Shown here in pieces: positions 54,419 to 62,382 of a stretch of 64,000 nucleotides of DNA. Below the pieces are notes generated by a model. That model was given only the letters and a program-made list of their open reading frames with translations, did not search any database and was not told the DNA's origin. Numbering within the stretch: position 1 is the first letter of the stretch; the number at the start of each line of letters is the position of its first letter. The DNA is from Hoylesella oralis ATCC 33269 (GTDB taxonomy: Bacteria > Bacteroidota > Bacteroidia > Bacteroidales > Bacteroidaceae): the NCBI RefSeq assembly GCF_000185145.2, contig NZ_GL833116.1, positions 64,501-128,500 of the forward strand, given 5' to 3'. The position numbers and the translations under genes were made by a program.

Positions 54419-56566
54419 ATGATAAAGAATAAGGTTGTGCGCATGGGATTGTTGGCGCTAATGGTGCTTACTTTTTCTGTACTGAAAGCGCAGAATAAAG
54501 ACTCTCTAAATATTAAGGAACCCCAATACATACAAGAGGTTGTCGTGCAAGGCAGCCAAGTTAACCGTATCAATTCTTCGGCATTCAACGCCGTGGCAGT
54601 AGATTTACGGCGGCTGCGGAATACAAATCTCGATATTGCACACGTGCTCGACCGCGTGTCGGGTGTAAAAGTACGCGAAGATGGCGGCTTGGGTTCGGCC
54701 GTAAACATTAATCTTAACGGTTTTACAGGCAAGCATGTAAGGCTGTTCATCGATGGTGTACCGATGCAAGGGGCATCGTCGAGCTTCGGTATCAATAACA
54801 TTCCCTTGGGTTTGGCGCAGCGCATAGAGGTGTATAAAGGCGTTGTACCTGTGGAATTCGGGGGAGATGCCTTGGGTGGAGCTATCAACATCGTGACCGA
54901 CAGGCGCGGCGGAACCTACGTAGACGCTTCTTATTCTTACGGTTCGTTCAACACCCATCGCACCAATTTGGCTTTCGGCAGCACGTTCAGGAACGGTCTG
55001 ACGGTGAAAGTGAATGCTTATCAGAATTTTTCAGATAATGATTATAAGGTGAAGGTGAGGAATACCAACCTCGAAACCATGCAGGTTGACAGCGAGGAAA
55101 GGTGGTTCCGACGCTTTCACGACCGCTATCATAACGAGGCAGGCATACTGCAGATAGGCGTCGTAAATCGGTCTTGGACCGATAGGTTGATGCTCGGATT
55201 GGCTTACAGCCACGAATATGCGCAGATACAGAATGCCAATATCATGACCATCGTGTTCGGCGGAAAGCTGCGCAAGGCGCAGGGATGGGCGCCGAGCCTT
55301 ATGTATGAAAAGCGTAACTTCTTTGTGCAGAACCTCGATCTGCGCCTCTCGGCACGTTACGATGCCGTGCTAACCAACAATATAGATACTCTCTCGCGCA
55401 CCTATAACTGGGAGGGACGCTATGTGGCCAATGCCTATCAGGGCGAAGGACAGGCCACACTGGCCGAGTTCAGGGGCAACACGCTATCCTTGGTAGGTGC
55501 ACTGAAATACCGTATCGGCAACAAGCATTTCTTTTCTCTCAACAACACGTTTACGGATTATCGCCGGCATACCACAAATAATGCTGCCAATGCCGTGCAA
55601 CAGACGGCCGCCACGTTCATGCGACGCGTGAATGTGAAGGAGATATTCGGTGCGTCTTACAGGTTTATGCCTGCCGAACAATGGAACGTGACGGCCTTCT
55701 TGAAGTATTATAACTCGCATGTACGCGGGCCGGTAAATATAGGTTCGCGCCGTTACGAGGAGCAGCAGCGCTCCGTGAATGCCCTCGGATACGGCGTGGC
55801 CGGTACGTATTTTGTGAACAGAGACTGGCAATTAAAGCTGTCGTACGAGAAAACATTTCGCCTGCCTACCGATCGCGAGCTCTTCGGCGACGGCGATTAT
55901 GAGCGGGGCGACAGCCGTCTGAGACCGGAGAAGAGCCACAACGTTAATCTGAACCTTGGCTATCAGCACACTTTCAGCGATGTAAGTACGCTGCAATTTG
56001 ATGCGGCTTTCAACTATAGGAGGATAGAAGATTACATCATCCGTATCATCGGATCGACGGGAACCGCCATGAGCAGCAACCATGGAAAGGTGATCGGGCT
56101 GGGCATGGACTTATCTGTACGTTACGCTTATCGCGATGCACTGGCCGTAGGGGGGAACTTCAGCCTGCAAAGCATGCGCGACCGCGAGCGGTTCACGGCC
56201 ATCGGATCGGCGTCGGTTACCTATAACAACCGCGTTCCCAACCTGCCCTATTCCTTCGCCAATGCCGATGTGTCGTACACGTTTAGAGATGTACTCGGAA
56301 CAGGCAACCGTCTTACTTTCGGTTACGATATGCGTTACGTGCATCGTTTCTACCGTTCGTGGGAGGGATCCGGCGCTAAGCTCTACATACCCGAGCAGTT
56401 TTCGCACAACGCCAACGCCACCTATTCCGTTAAGCAGGGGCGTTACAACGTGTCGCTCGAGGTCAATAACTTTACCGACCGACTGCTCTACGACAATTAC
56501 AGCCTGCAGAAACCCGGGCGGAGTTTCAGCATTAAGCTGCGTTATATGTTCTACAAGCTGAGATAG
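54419..56566 (+). CDS. TonB-dependent receptor, XusA-like
   Basis: A receptor of 715 residues. It has a signal peptide (about 1-24), a TonB-box region IQEVVVQGSQVNRINSSAF, a plug with VSGVKVREDGGLGSAVNINLNGFTGKHVRLFIDGVPM and IEVYKGVVPVEFGGDALGGAINIVTDR, and a barrel ending in LRYMFYKL. The type is that of siderophore receptors. Two DUF4374 lipoprotein genes follow, the arrangement of the XusA-XusB xenosiderophore system of Bacteroides thetaiotaomicron, so ferric siderophore uptake is the best guess. Confidence 0.87.
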   Translation: MIKNKVVRMGLLALMVLTFSVLKAQNKDSLNIKEPQYIQEVVVQGSQVNRINSSAFNAVAVDLRRLRNTNLDIAHVLDRVSGVKVREDGGLGSAVNINLNGFTGKHVRLFIDGVPMQGASSSFGINNIPLGLAQRIEVYKGVVPVEFGGDALGGAINIVTDRRGGTYVDASYSYGSFNTHRTNLAFGSTFRNGLTVKVNAYQNFSDNDYKVKVRNTNLETMQVDSEERWFRRFHDRYHNEAGILQIGVVNRSWTDRLMLGLAYSHEYAQIQNANIMTIVFGGKLRKAQGWAPSLMYEKRNFFVQNLDLRLSARYDAVLTNNIDTLSRTYNWEGRYVANAYQGEGQATLAEFRGNTLSLVGALKYRIGNKHFFSLNNTFTDYRRHTTNNAANAVQQTAATFMRRVNVKEIFGASYRFMPAEQWNVTAFLKYYNSHVRGPVNIGSRRYEEQQRSVNALGYGVAGTYFVNRDWQLKLSYEKTFRLPTDRELFGDGDYERGDSRLRPEKSHNVNLNLGYQHTFSDVSTLQFDAAFNYRRIEDYIIRIIGSTGTAMSSNHGKVIGLGMDLSVRYAYRDALAVGGNFSLQSMRDRERFTAIGSASVTYNNRVPNLPYSFANADVSYTFRDVLGTGNRLTFGYDMRYVHRFYRSWEGSGAKLYIPEQFSHNANATYSVKQGRYNVSLEVNNFTDRLLYDNYSLQKPGRSFSIKLRYMFYKLR

Positions 56567-56694
56567 GGCGGCTGTGCGATGGCGGTAGAGTGGCCTCCTA
56601 ACGGGCTTACAGCCTATACCTATGGGGGATAGAAGTACGTAACAAAAAGATAACAGTATCGAAAACATAGAATTTGATTATATAAATTAGAATT

Positions 56695-58035
56695 ATGAAT
56701 AGCAAGAATTTTAAACTCAACAGCCGACTGATCGGGGCTTTGTTTATCGCAGTGTCGGCAGTGTTTACGGCCTGTGGCAGCGACAACAGCGTAGACGGAG
56801 GCGACAACCCCGTAAACCCGACGCCCGATCCGTCGGCACCTGTCGAAGTCGGCAAAGGCCCCTATGTCATCGGAGTGAAGACAAGTGCGGGCGATGGTCG
56901 TGAGTATGTCATCCAAACAACGTCTATCTCGCGCGGCAATCTCAACCTGAAACAGAACATAAAAGAGCTTGAACAGAGCGATTATACATGGGTATTCCAC
57001 AAAGACATTGCCGTGGGATTTGCCTACGGCTATGCTTCTGCCGGTTACGGATATGCCATGAAGCTCGTTTCGGAGCAAGAGAAATTGAAGGATTTAAGGG
57101 ACTTTCGCATCGAACCCCGCTATACCAGTTACGGCTTCTTCAATAATCAACTCGTGACAATGGTAGGAGGTCAGACCGACAGCAACGGCAAACGTAACGA
57201 TCTGGCCGTGTTTACGATCTTCGATATCTCGGAAAACGGCGTGGCTAAAGCGGCACAGAAAACGATTTACACCAAAGACATAACGGGCAACGGGCAGCAG
57301 ATTACCTTCTCTGGAATAGCCGACAATGGCGACGGCACCTTCATGACAGCTGCCGTAGAGTCCGATTTCAAAGAAGTAGGTGTGGGAGACGGTTCGAGTA
57401 TCGGTACGGTGAAATATCCCGACAGCGTGTGGGTGGCCAAGATGGACAAGAACATGAACGTGGTTAGGCTGTATGGCGACGACCGTTTGAGCTTTGCCGC
57501 AGGGCGCTGGCATGCACAGAATTTCAACGAAGTGTTCAAGACCGACGGCACCGACACCACCTATGTATTCTCGAGCGCCATAGACGCTACCACGACAAGG
57601 CATGCCGGAGCGTTGCGCATTGTGAAGAGTATAGACGGTTTCGACAAAGGCTATTACTGGGACATTCAGGCCGACTTCAACAATTACAAGTTCCGCCGAG
57701 TGTGGCATGTTACGGATGATGTTTTCCTTATAGAGTTTTACAACGACTACAACCCGGGCAACACTTCTGTGGCACACCAGTATGCACTTGCCGATATGAG
57801 CGAGAAGAAACTCACCAAGATAACCGGACTGCCGGCCAAAAACCTCATTAAATCGGGCGAACAAACGGCCGGTGCGCCTCTTTACGATGAGGGTGTGCTC
57901 TATTTGCCCATTACGGAATACGGCTCCGATTCCATTATCTATTCCATCGATCTGCATACGGGAACGGCCAAAAAAGGTATCACTCTTACCGGTGTGGGCG
58001 AGGTGCGCAACATGGGAAGACTAAGAGTAAGATAA
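56695..58035 (+). CDS. DUF4374 lipoprotein (XusB-like), first copy
   Basis: A lipoprotein of 446 residues: signal peptide ending VFTAC, then an Asp/Pro-rich linker (about 25-45). The body is propeller-like, with SYTWVFHKDIAVG-type strands, FRIEPRYTSYGFFNNQLVTMVGGQ, DSVWVAKMDKNMNVVRLYGDDR and YALADMSEKKLTKITGLP. DUF4374 proteins include XusB, a surface protein that binds ferric enterobactin next to XusA. It shares block order and ending with the next gene, so the pair arose by duplication. Confidence 0.85.
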   Translation: MNSKNFKLNSRLIGALFIAVSAVFTACGSDNSVDGGDNPVNPTPDPSAPVEVGKGPYVIGVKTSAGDGREYVIQTTSISRGNLNLKQNIKELEQSDYTWVFHKDIAVGFAYGYASAGYGYAMKLVSEQEKLKDLRDFRIEPRYTSYGFFNNQLVTMVGGQTDSNGKRNDLAVFTIFDISENGVAKAAQKTIYTKDITGNGQQITFSGIADNGDGTFMTAAVESDFKEVGVGDGSSIGTVKYPDSVWVAKMDKNMNVVRLYGDDRLSFAAGRWHAQNFNEVFKTDGTDTTYVFSSAIDATTTRHAGALRIVKSIDGFDKGYYWDIQADFNNYKFRRVWHVTDDVFLIEFYNDYNPGNTSVAHQYALADMSEKKLTKITGLPAKNLIKSGEQTAGAPLYDEGVLYLPITEYGSDSIIYSIDLHTGTAKKGITLTGVGEVRNMGRLRVR

Positions 58036-58103
58036 ACGATAAAGGCTAAAAAGGCTGATAAAGCAAATATATATAAAGTTAAATTCAAACAAATAACAAA
58101 ACA

Positions 58104-59441
58104 ATGAAAAAGATCAATTTCTTTAAATTCGCTGCTGTGGCGTTTGTCGCAGGCATGCTTAACGCGTCGTGCAACGATGGTAACGACGACAACAACGGCG
58201 GTACGACGCCCATAGAGCCCTCGCAGGTAAAGTTCATCGTTGCCTCGGGCGATCCACAGACTGACCTTAGCGGAGGCGTAGTGCTGAAGATGTTCAGCGA
58301 TCTTTCTGCTGTCAAGACAGACCAAAGCGTGTATGCAGATACGCTCGCAGGGGCTTCTACCACCAAAGTACCCGACAGTTTCACGCAGATCACCTACAAC
58401 CAAAGCACGGGTGTTTATACGGGTTACATCTATGCACGCGGCGCTTCGGCACAGGGAATAGGCGCAATGAAAGCGGGACTACGTTCTTATAAGGTTGTCG
58501 ACGGCAAGCTCTCGCAGGTCGGGAACCCCGTATTGGTGAGCGCGTTCGGCAATACCGGCACATTCGGCAACTACTCTTATGCCGCACAGATCAGCCAGCC
58601 TTATGCCATGGTTGTAGATAATGCGGGCGCAGGAAAGAACGTTGAGCTCGCTTTGACGAAGTATGCCATCGACGAAGTGAACCCGAATATCGGCAATATA
58701 GTAGACCTCGGAAACAATCAGGTGGCCATCGTGCTCAATTACACCAACCGTGATTCGGCCGTAGTTGCCTTTGCCGATTACAATCTGAATATATCGAAAG
58801 TGGTTTATGATGGCCGTATATGTGCATCGGTAGGTGCGCAACGCAGCGTTCGTTATAGCCAGAGTGGGACTGATGATGAGGGTAATCTTTACGTATTCTG
58901 TGGTTCCGGCGTAAACGGAAAGACCGACAAAGTGGGCGCACTGCGCATTAAAAAGGGCGAAACCGAGTTCGATAAGGATTATAAGTTCGATATTTACGCC
59001 GCTTCCGACGGCTATCGGTTCCGCAAAGCATTCCACATCAGCGGCGATAAGTTCCTGCTTGAGTTCTACGTGGATAAGGCTTCGTATGGCAATATGAGTA
59101 CTTCCGGCAAGCTCGCAGTGGTAGACATGAGCGACAAGAAGCTCACTTGGGTAACGGGATCCGAATATCTTGACGGCTCTAACACCAAGGCCTCTATCAG
59201 CTGGGGCGACGGTTTCGACGGCTATTACTATCTGCTTGTGTCGGGCGGAACCAGCATGAACGGCGGCGGAGGAAGGCCCGGAACGGGTGGAGGCAGGCCT
59301 CATGGCGTTGCTTCTCGGGCCGGAGAAACTGCCGTTACGCCTACTATATTCAAGATAGATGCTGCAACGGGCAAGGCTACGCCGTTTATGACGTTCAAGT
59401 CTTCCGACCTGCTGAAAGGCATATCTATTATTAAGAAGTAA
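58104..59441 (+). CDS. DUF4374 lipoprotein (XusB-like), second copy
   Basis: A lipoprotein of 445 residues: signal peptide ending MLNASC, then an Asp/Asn/Gly-rich linker. It is a propeller-like DUF4374 protein parallel to the first copy (YDGRICASVGAQRSVRYSQSGTDDEGNLYVFCGSG, DYKFDIYAASDGYRFRKAFHISGDKFLLEFYVD, LAVVDMSDKKLTWVTGS). A Gly/Arg/Pro-rich loop near residues 388-406 is unique to this copy. The divergence between copies suggests two ligands or two steps. The nitroreductase gene starts three bases after the stop. Confidence 0.85.
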   Translation: MKKINFFKFAAVAFVAGMLNASCNDGNDDNNGGTTPIEPSQVKFIVASGDPQTDLSGGVVLKMFSDLSAVKTDQSVYADTLAGASTTKVPDSFTQITYNQSTGVYTGYIYARGASAQGIGAMKAGLRSYKVVDGKLSQVGNPVLVSAFGNTGTFGNYSYAAQISQPYAMVVDNAGAGKNVELALTKYAIDEVNPNIGNIVDLGNNQVAIVLNYTNRDSAVVAFADYNLNISKVVYDGRICASVGAQRSVRYSQSGTDDEGNLYVFCGSGVNGKTDKVGALRIKKGETEFDKDYKFDIYAASDGYRFRKAFHISGDKFLLEFYVDKASYGNMSTSGKLAVVDMSDKKLTWVTGSEYLDGSNTKASISWGDGFDGYYYLLVSGGTSMNGGGGRPGTGGGRPHGVASRAGETAVTPTIFKIDAATGKATPFMTFKSSDLLKGISIIKK

Positions 59442-59444
59442 CGT

Positions 59445-60053
59445 ATGATGATAAAATATTTCAAACACATGCTCATGGCTGCGACGGCAGCCATGAGCAT
59501 GAACTTTATCGGAGCTGCCGCCCAGAGCAGCGAAGATGCCGTGCTGCAGAACATAATGACACGTTGCAGCATCCGTAAGTTCCAGCAGAAGCCCGTAGAA
59601 AAGGCGAAAGAAGAGAAACTTATGCGTGCTGCAATGGCGGCACCTTCATCGCGTAATCGTCAGCCGTGGCACTTCATCGTGCTCAATACCAAGGAAACTA
59701 TTGCCCGATTTGCCGATGGCATGCGCCACAACGAGACTATCAAAGGCGCGCCGCTCGTAATCATAGCCTGCGCAGACACCATGCGTATGGCCGAAGGACA
59801 GGGGCGCGACTTCTGGATTCAGGACGTTTCGGCAGCCTCGGAGAACCTTCTTCTTGCTGCTCATGCTATGGGATTGGGAGCTGTGTGGACGAGTGTATAT
59901 CCCGTAAGTGGCAAGATTGCCGGCGTTACACGGGCACTGCATCTGCCCGGAAACCTGATACCTTTAAACTGTATCCTTGTGGGTTATCCCGACGAACCGG
60001 CCGAGATAAAAGACAAATGGGATCCGGATAAGGTGACCTACGGGTTGCCCTAA
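59445..60053 (+). CDS. nitroreductase-family flavoprotein with signal peptide
   Basis: A protein of 202 residues. The nitroreductase fold is clear: RCSIRKFQQKPVEKAKEEKLMRAAMAAPSSRNRQPWHFIVL (FMN-binding Arg/Ser), DVSAASENLLLAAHAMGLGAVW and LVGYPDEPAE. What is unusual is the N-terminus: residues 1-27 form a good signal peptide ending GAAAQ, while most family members are cytoplasmic. It starts three bases after the second DUF4374 gene and is surely part of that operon. A role as a periplasmic reductase for imported ferric complexes is inference. The signal-peptide codons contain a perfect 15-bp hairpin. Confidence 0.88.
   Translation: MMIKYFKHMLMAATAAMSMNFIGAAAQSSEDAVLQNIMTRCSIRKFQQKPVEKAKEEKLMRAAMAAPSSRNRQPWHFIVLNTKETIARFADGMRHNETIKGAPLVIIACADTMRMAEGQGRDFWIQDVSAASENLLLAAHAMGLGAVWTSVYPVSGKIAGVTRALHLPGNLIPLNCILVGYPDEPAEIKDKWDPDKVTYGLP
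59468..59501 (+). other. 15-bp perfect hairpin in the signal-peptide codons
   Basis: CATGCTCATGGCTGC (59468-59482) pairs with 59487-59501 around the four-base loop GACG. It begins 23 bases after the start codon of the nitroreductase gene. No T-run follows, so it is not an intrinsic terminator. Confidence 0.85.
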
Positions 60054-60490
60054 ACCCGATAGTTGGCAATGGCCATGCGGCGGTTGGGCTCCTCTTCGCT
60101 GCGCAGGCTTACGTGGAGCCACTGCCGACCGTAGCGGCTGTGTTCGAAAAGCAGCTGGTCGAACGGACAATGTTGCCTGATGAAACGGAAATAGGCACGG
60201 CCGGTGGAGCTGTCAGGCAGGCGTATGTCGGCCGCTTCGCCCCGCATGTGTTGCGAATTGCCCACGCCTCCGATCTTCATATTAAGCCTCGGAGAGCGGT
60301 ATCCACTGTTGATGTGAATGGGACCGAAGTGCTTCCTGAGCGGCTCGAGTACCTCTTGACAGAGGCGTCGAAGTCGTTCTGTGCAGGCTGCATCGGGGGT
60401 GTTGTCGATATGGTAACGCTCGGCAGTGGCCGAAGACGTGAACTCTCGCAGCGAAAAGTGTTCGCTGAGCATTTGTAATTCGTTTTTCAT
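60050..60490 (-). CDS. M15-family peptidase (D-Ala-D-Ala carboxypeptidase-like)
   Basis: A protein of 146 residues forming one peptidase M15_3-type domain. NSGYRSPRLNMKIGGVGNSQHMRGEAADIRLP carries the His and Asp zinc ligands and WLHVSL the last His. Such small proteins without signal peptide are common in prophage or mobile regions of Bacteroidota and cut peptidoglycan stems. It is convergent with the nitroreductase gene, overlapping by four bases. Confidence 0.88.
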   Translation of the reverse strand: MKNELQMLSEHFSLREFTSSATAERYHIDNTPDAACTERLRRLCQEVLEPLRKHFGPIHINSGYRSPRLNMKIGGVGNSQHMRGEAADIRLPDSSTGRAYFRFIRQHCPFDQLLFEHSRYGRQWLHVSLRSEEEPNRRMAIANYRV

Positions 60491-60671
60491 AAGTCGTAAT
60501 TATTAATTTGTTATCGATGGTAGAGACTGCGTGTAAGGGCTCGGCACCTACTTTCTTGCGGCTTGTTCGTACCGTTGTTGCCTCGACGCGCTGAGGTATT
60601 TCATGAATTTATTGCGCGTTTTGCGTTCGTTACGCAGTAGGTGTAGCCTTTTTCCATCACACCTTAATTGT

Positions 60672-61076
60672 TCATCTTTCTTCCTTCATCCCGTTGCTTA
60701 CGAAACGTTTGAGCGGATGACGGTCGCCCTGTGTGCCGATCATTCGGCCCAGTCGGGTGATGAGCGAGGTGTTGTAGGCATCCTTACGCATATGGATATT
60801 GTTGATTACCGCGTAGGCATTCTTGGGCGGAACGATATGCAGACGGGTGCAAAGTTGCTCGGTAAATTGGCCGAAAAGCACCCTTCGGCCGAAGATATTG
60901 AGCAGATAACCGCGTGCCCACATCGTGTGTGTCAGTTCTACAAGGTCGCATACGGGTGCCGTCCACGTAATGTTGTCTTCCTTGCGCGTGCGGCATAGCA
61001 GTTCAAAGTCGTCTCTGATCGCCTCCAACACCGTATCGGTGTCGGGCAGTGTCGTCATGGTTGTTTGTCGTGTCAT
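60672..61076 (-). CDS. RteC-like small protein
   Basis: A protein of 134 residues. The segment ITWTAPVCDLVELTHTMWARGYL followed by a helix with FGQFTEQLC and a C-terminal part with MRKDAYNTSLITRLGRMI resembles the C-terminal domain of RteC, a regulator of conjugative-transposon excision in Bacteroidota. The start may be at 61076 or 61058. It lies near the M15 peptidase gene and a tandem repeat, which suggests a mobile-element remnant. The family call is tentative. Confidence 0.5.
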   Translation of the reverse strand: MTRQTTMTTLPDTDTVLEAIRDDFELLCRTRKEDNITWTAPVCDLVELTHTMWARGYLLNIFGRRVLFGQFTEQLCTRLHIVPPKNAYAVINNIHMRKDAYNTSLITRLGRMIGTQGDRHPLKRFVSNGMKEER

Positions 61077-61217
61077 AGCTGTAAAATGTTTAAGTTATAC
61101 CTGAAAACGAGTTTCAGTCGATAGTCTTTTTATTATTTCAGCGGCAAAGATAAAACACATTTTGGAAGGAGTATTTCCACAAGGAATGGTGTTTTGTTAA
61201 ACAATGTTGTAAATGTA

Positions 61218-61342
61218 GGGATGAGGAGTGATTAGTGAAGAGCGAATATTGGTGCCGTTTTGAGTACATATTTTGAGGTTGTGGGGATGAGGAGCGATTA
61301 GTGAAGAGCGAATAGTGGCGATATATTAAATACATATTCTAA
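61218..61342. repeat. 66-base tandem repeat, two copies
   Basis: A 37-base core (GGGATGAGGAGTGATTAGTG onward) at 61218-61254 recurs at 61284-61320 with four mismatches. The sequence after each core is also related (GAGTACATATTTT versus AAATACATATTCT), giving a 66-base period. Confidence 0.8.
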
Positions 61343-61550
61343 TAAAAGAGAGGAGGCACTAAGCCGTTTGTAATTCAACAGATGTACCGGTTAAGCGGGA
61401 TAGGCGGGCAGTCTATGGCAAACAGACTGCATGCCTATGTGGAACGGGCGGGCGCTCTATCTCGAACAGTTGTTCGCTCCCGTTGCAACGGGCAGAGGCT
61501 GTGTGCGCTTTTTCCCTACTTTTAGGTATTGCAAGGGCAGGCAAATATGT

Positions 61551-61558
61551 CTATTTTT
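61551..61558 (+). promoter_or_regulatory. -7 box of the TetR gene
   Basis: TATTTTTG matches TAnnTTTG, with TTG 20 bases upstream (61528-61530). It lies about 25 bases before the ATG at 61584 and rules out the longer open frame that begins at 61431. Confidence 0.6.
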
Positions 61559-61583
61559 GCAAACAGACAACAGCCGCAGGCTT

Positions 61584-62207
61584 ATGCAAATGCAGAAAGA
61601 CTTTACACGGAAACAGATACTACACAGTGCGGAGAAGCTCTTCGTACAGAAGGGGTTTCGCAGTACTTCCATGCGCGAAATTGCGATGGATGCCGGTGTG
61701 GGACTGAGCAATATATACAATTATTTCGAGAACAAAGACCGCATTTTCCGCACGCTGCTCATGCCTTTGACCGACGAATTAGACCGAATGCTGGTTGAAC
61801 ACCACGATCCGAAAAGCGTAGAGCGGCTGGTGCCCGAGCTTAATAGCATGGGTGAGCGGTTCATTACCGACATGGTGAGCGAGTATCTGCACGTGGTTAC
61901 GCGCTACAGGCGCCAGTTGCAGCTGCTGTTCTTCAAGGCTCAAGGATCGTCGTTGGAGAATTTCATCGACGATTTTTCCAAGCGTTGTGTGGAACAGATA
62001 CAAGTTTTCATGCAGCAGATACGTAGAAACAGCGCCGGCAGCGGTACCGCAGTGGCCGACTTCACCATACGCCTGCACACGGTATGGATGCTTACGCTGT
62101 TCAAAGAAATGGCCAGACAGAACATGAGTCCGCACGACAGACGGCAGATATTTACAGATTACGTCACCTTCGAGTGTGTAGGATGGAGAGAGCGCATCAA
62201 CCGATGA
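61584..62207 (+). CDS. TetR/AcrR-family transcriptional regulator
   Basis: A repressor of about 207 residues. The N-terminal helix-turn-helix is typical (TRKQILHSAEKLFVQKGFRSTSMREIAMDAGVGLSNIYNYFENKDRIFRTLL), with a helical ligand-binding C-terminal domain. The open frame extends upstream to 61431, but the promoter box supports 61584 (or 61590). The ABC exporter gene follows after 175 bases and is its likely target. Confidence 0.93.
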   Translation: MQMQKDFTRKQILHSAEKLFVQKGFRSTSMREIAMDAGVGLSNIYNYFENKDRIFRTLLMPLTDELDRMLVEHHDPKSVERLVPELNSMGERFITDMVSEYLHVVTRYRRQLQLLFFKAQGSSLENFIDDFSKRCVEQIQVFMQQIRRNSAGSGTAVADFTIRLHTVWMLTLFKEMARQNMSPHDRRQIFTDYVTFECVGWRERINR

Positions 62208-62223
62208 ACGCTCTCTTTTTTTT
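62187..62223 (+). terminator. terminator overlapping the TetR stop
   Basis: AGAGAGCG (62187-62194) pairs with CGCTCTCT (62209-62216) and runs into a stretch of T. The stop codon of the TetR gene (62205-62207) lies in the loop, so the regulator and the ABC gene are probably separated transcripts. Confidence 0.75.
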
Positions 62224-62382
62224 GAAACATTTTGAAAAGTGTTCGTTTTTAATCCTGCTGTATAGGGGGCATGGATCGTGAAAAAGTAAAGAAGTAGAAA
62301 GATAAAGGAGCAGAAATAGGTTCTTAAAGGAAAAAAGGTAAAAGGATAGATGTGTAAAAGATAGATTTTAAATATAAAGTAT

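Larger units (their letters stand above)
61077..61583. other. gap with tandem repeat and TetR promoter
   Basis: About 500 bases without a supported gene. It contains the tandem repeat listed next and, at 61551-61558, TATTTTTG with TTG about 20 bases upstream, a probable promoter of the TetR gene whose start codon at 61584 lies just beyond. Confidence 0.55.
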
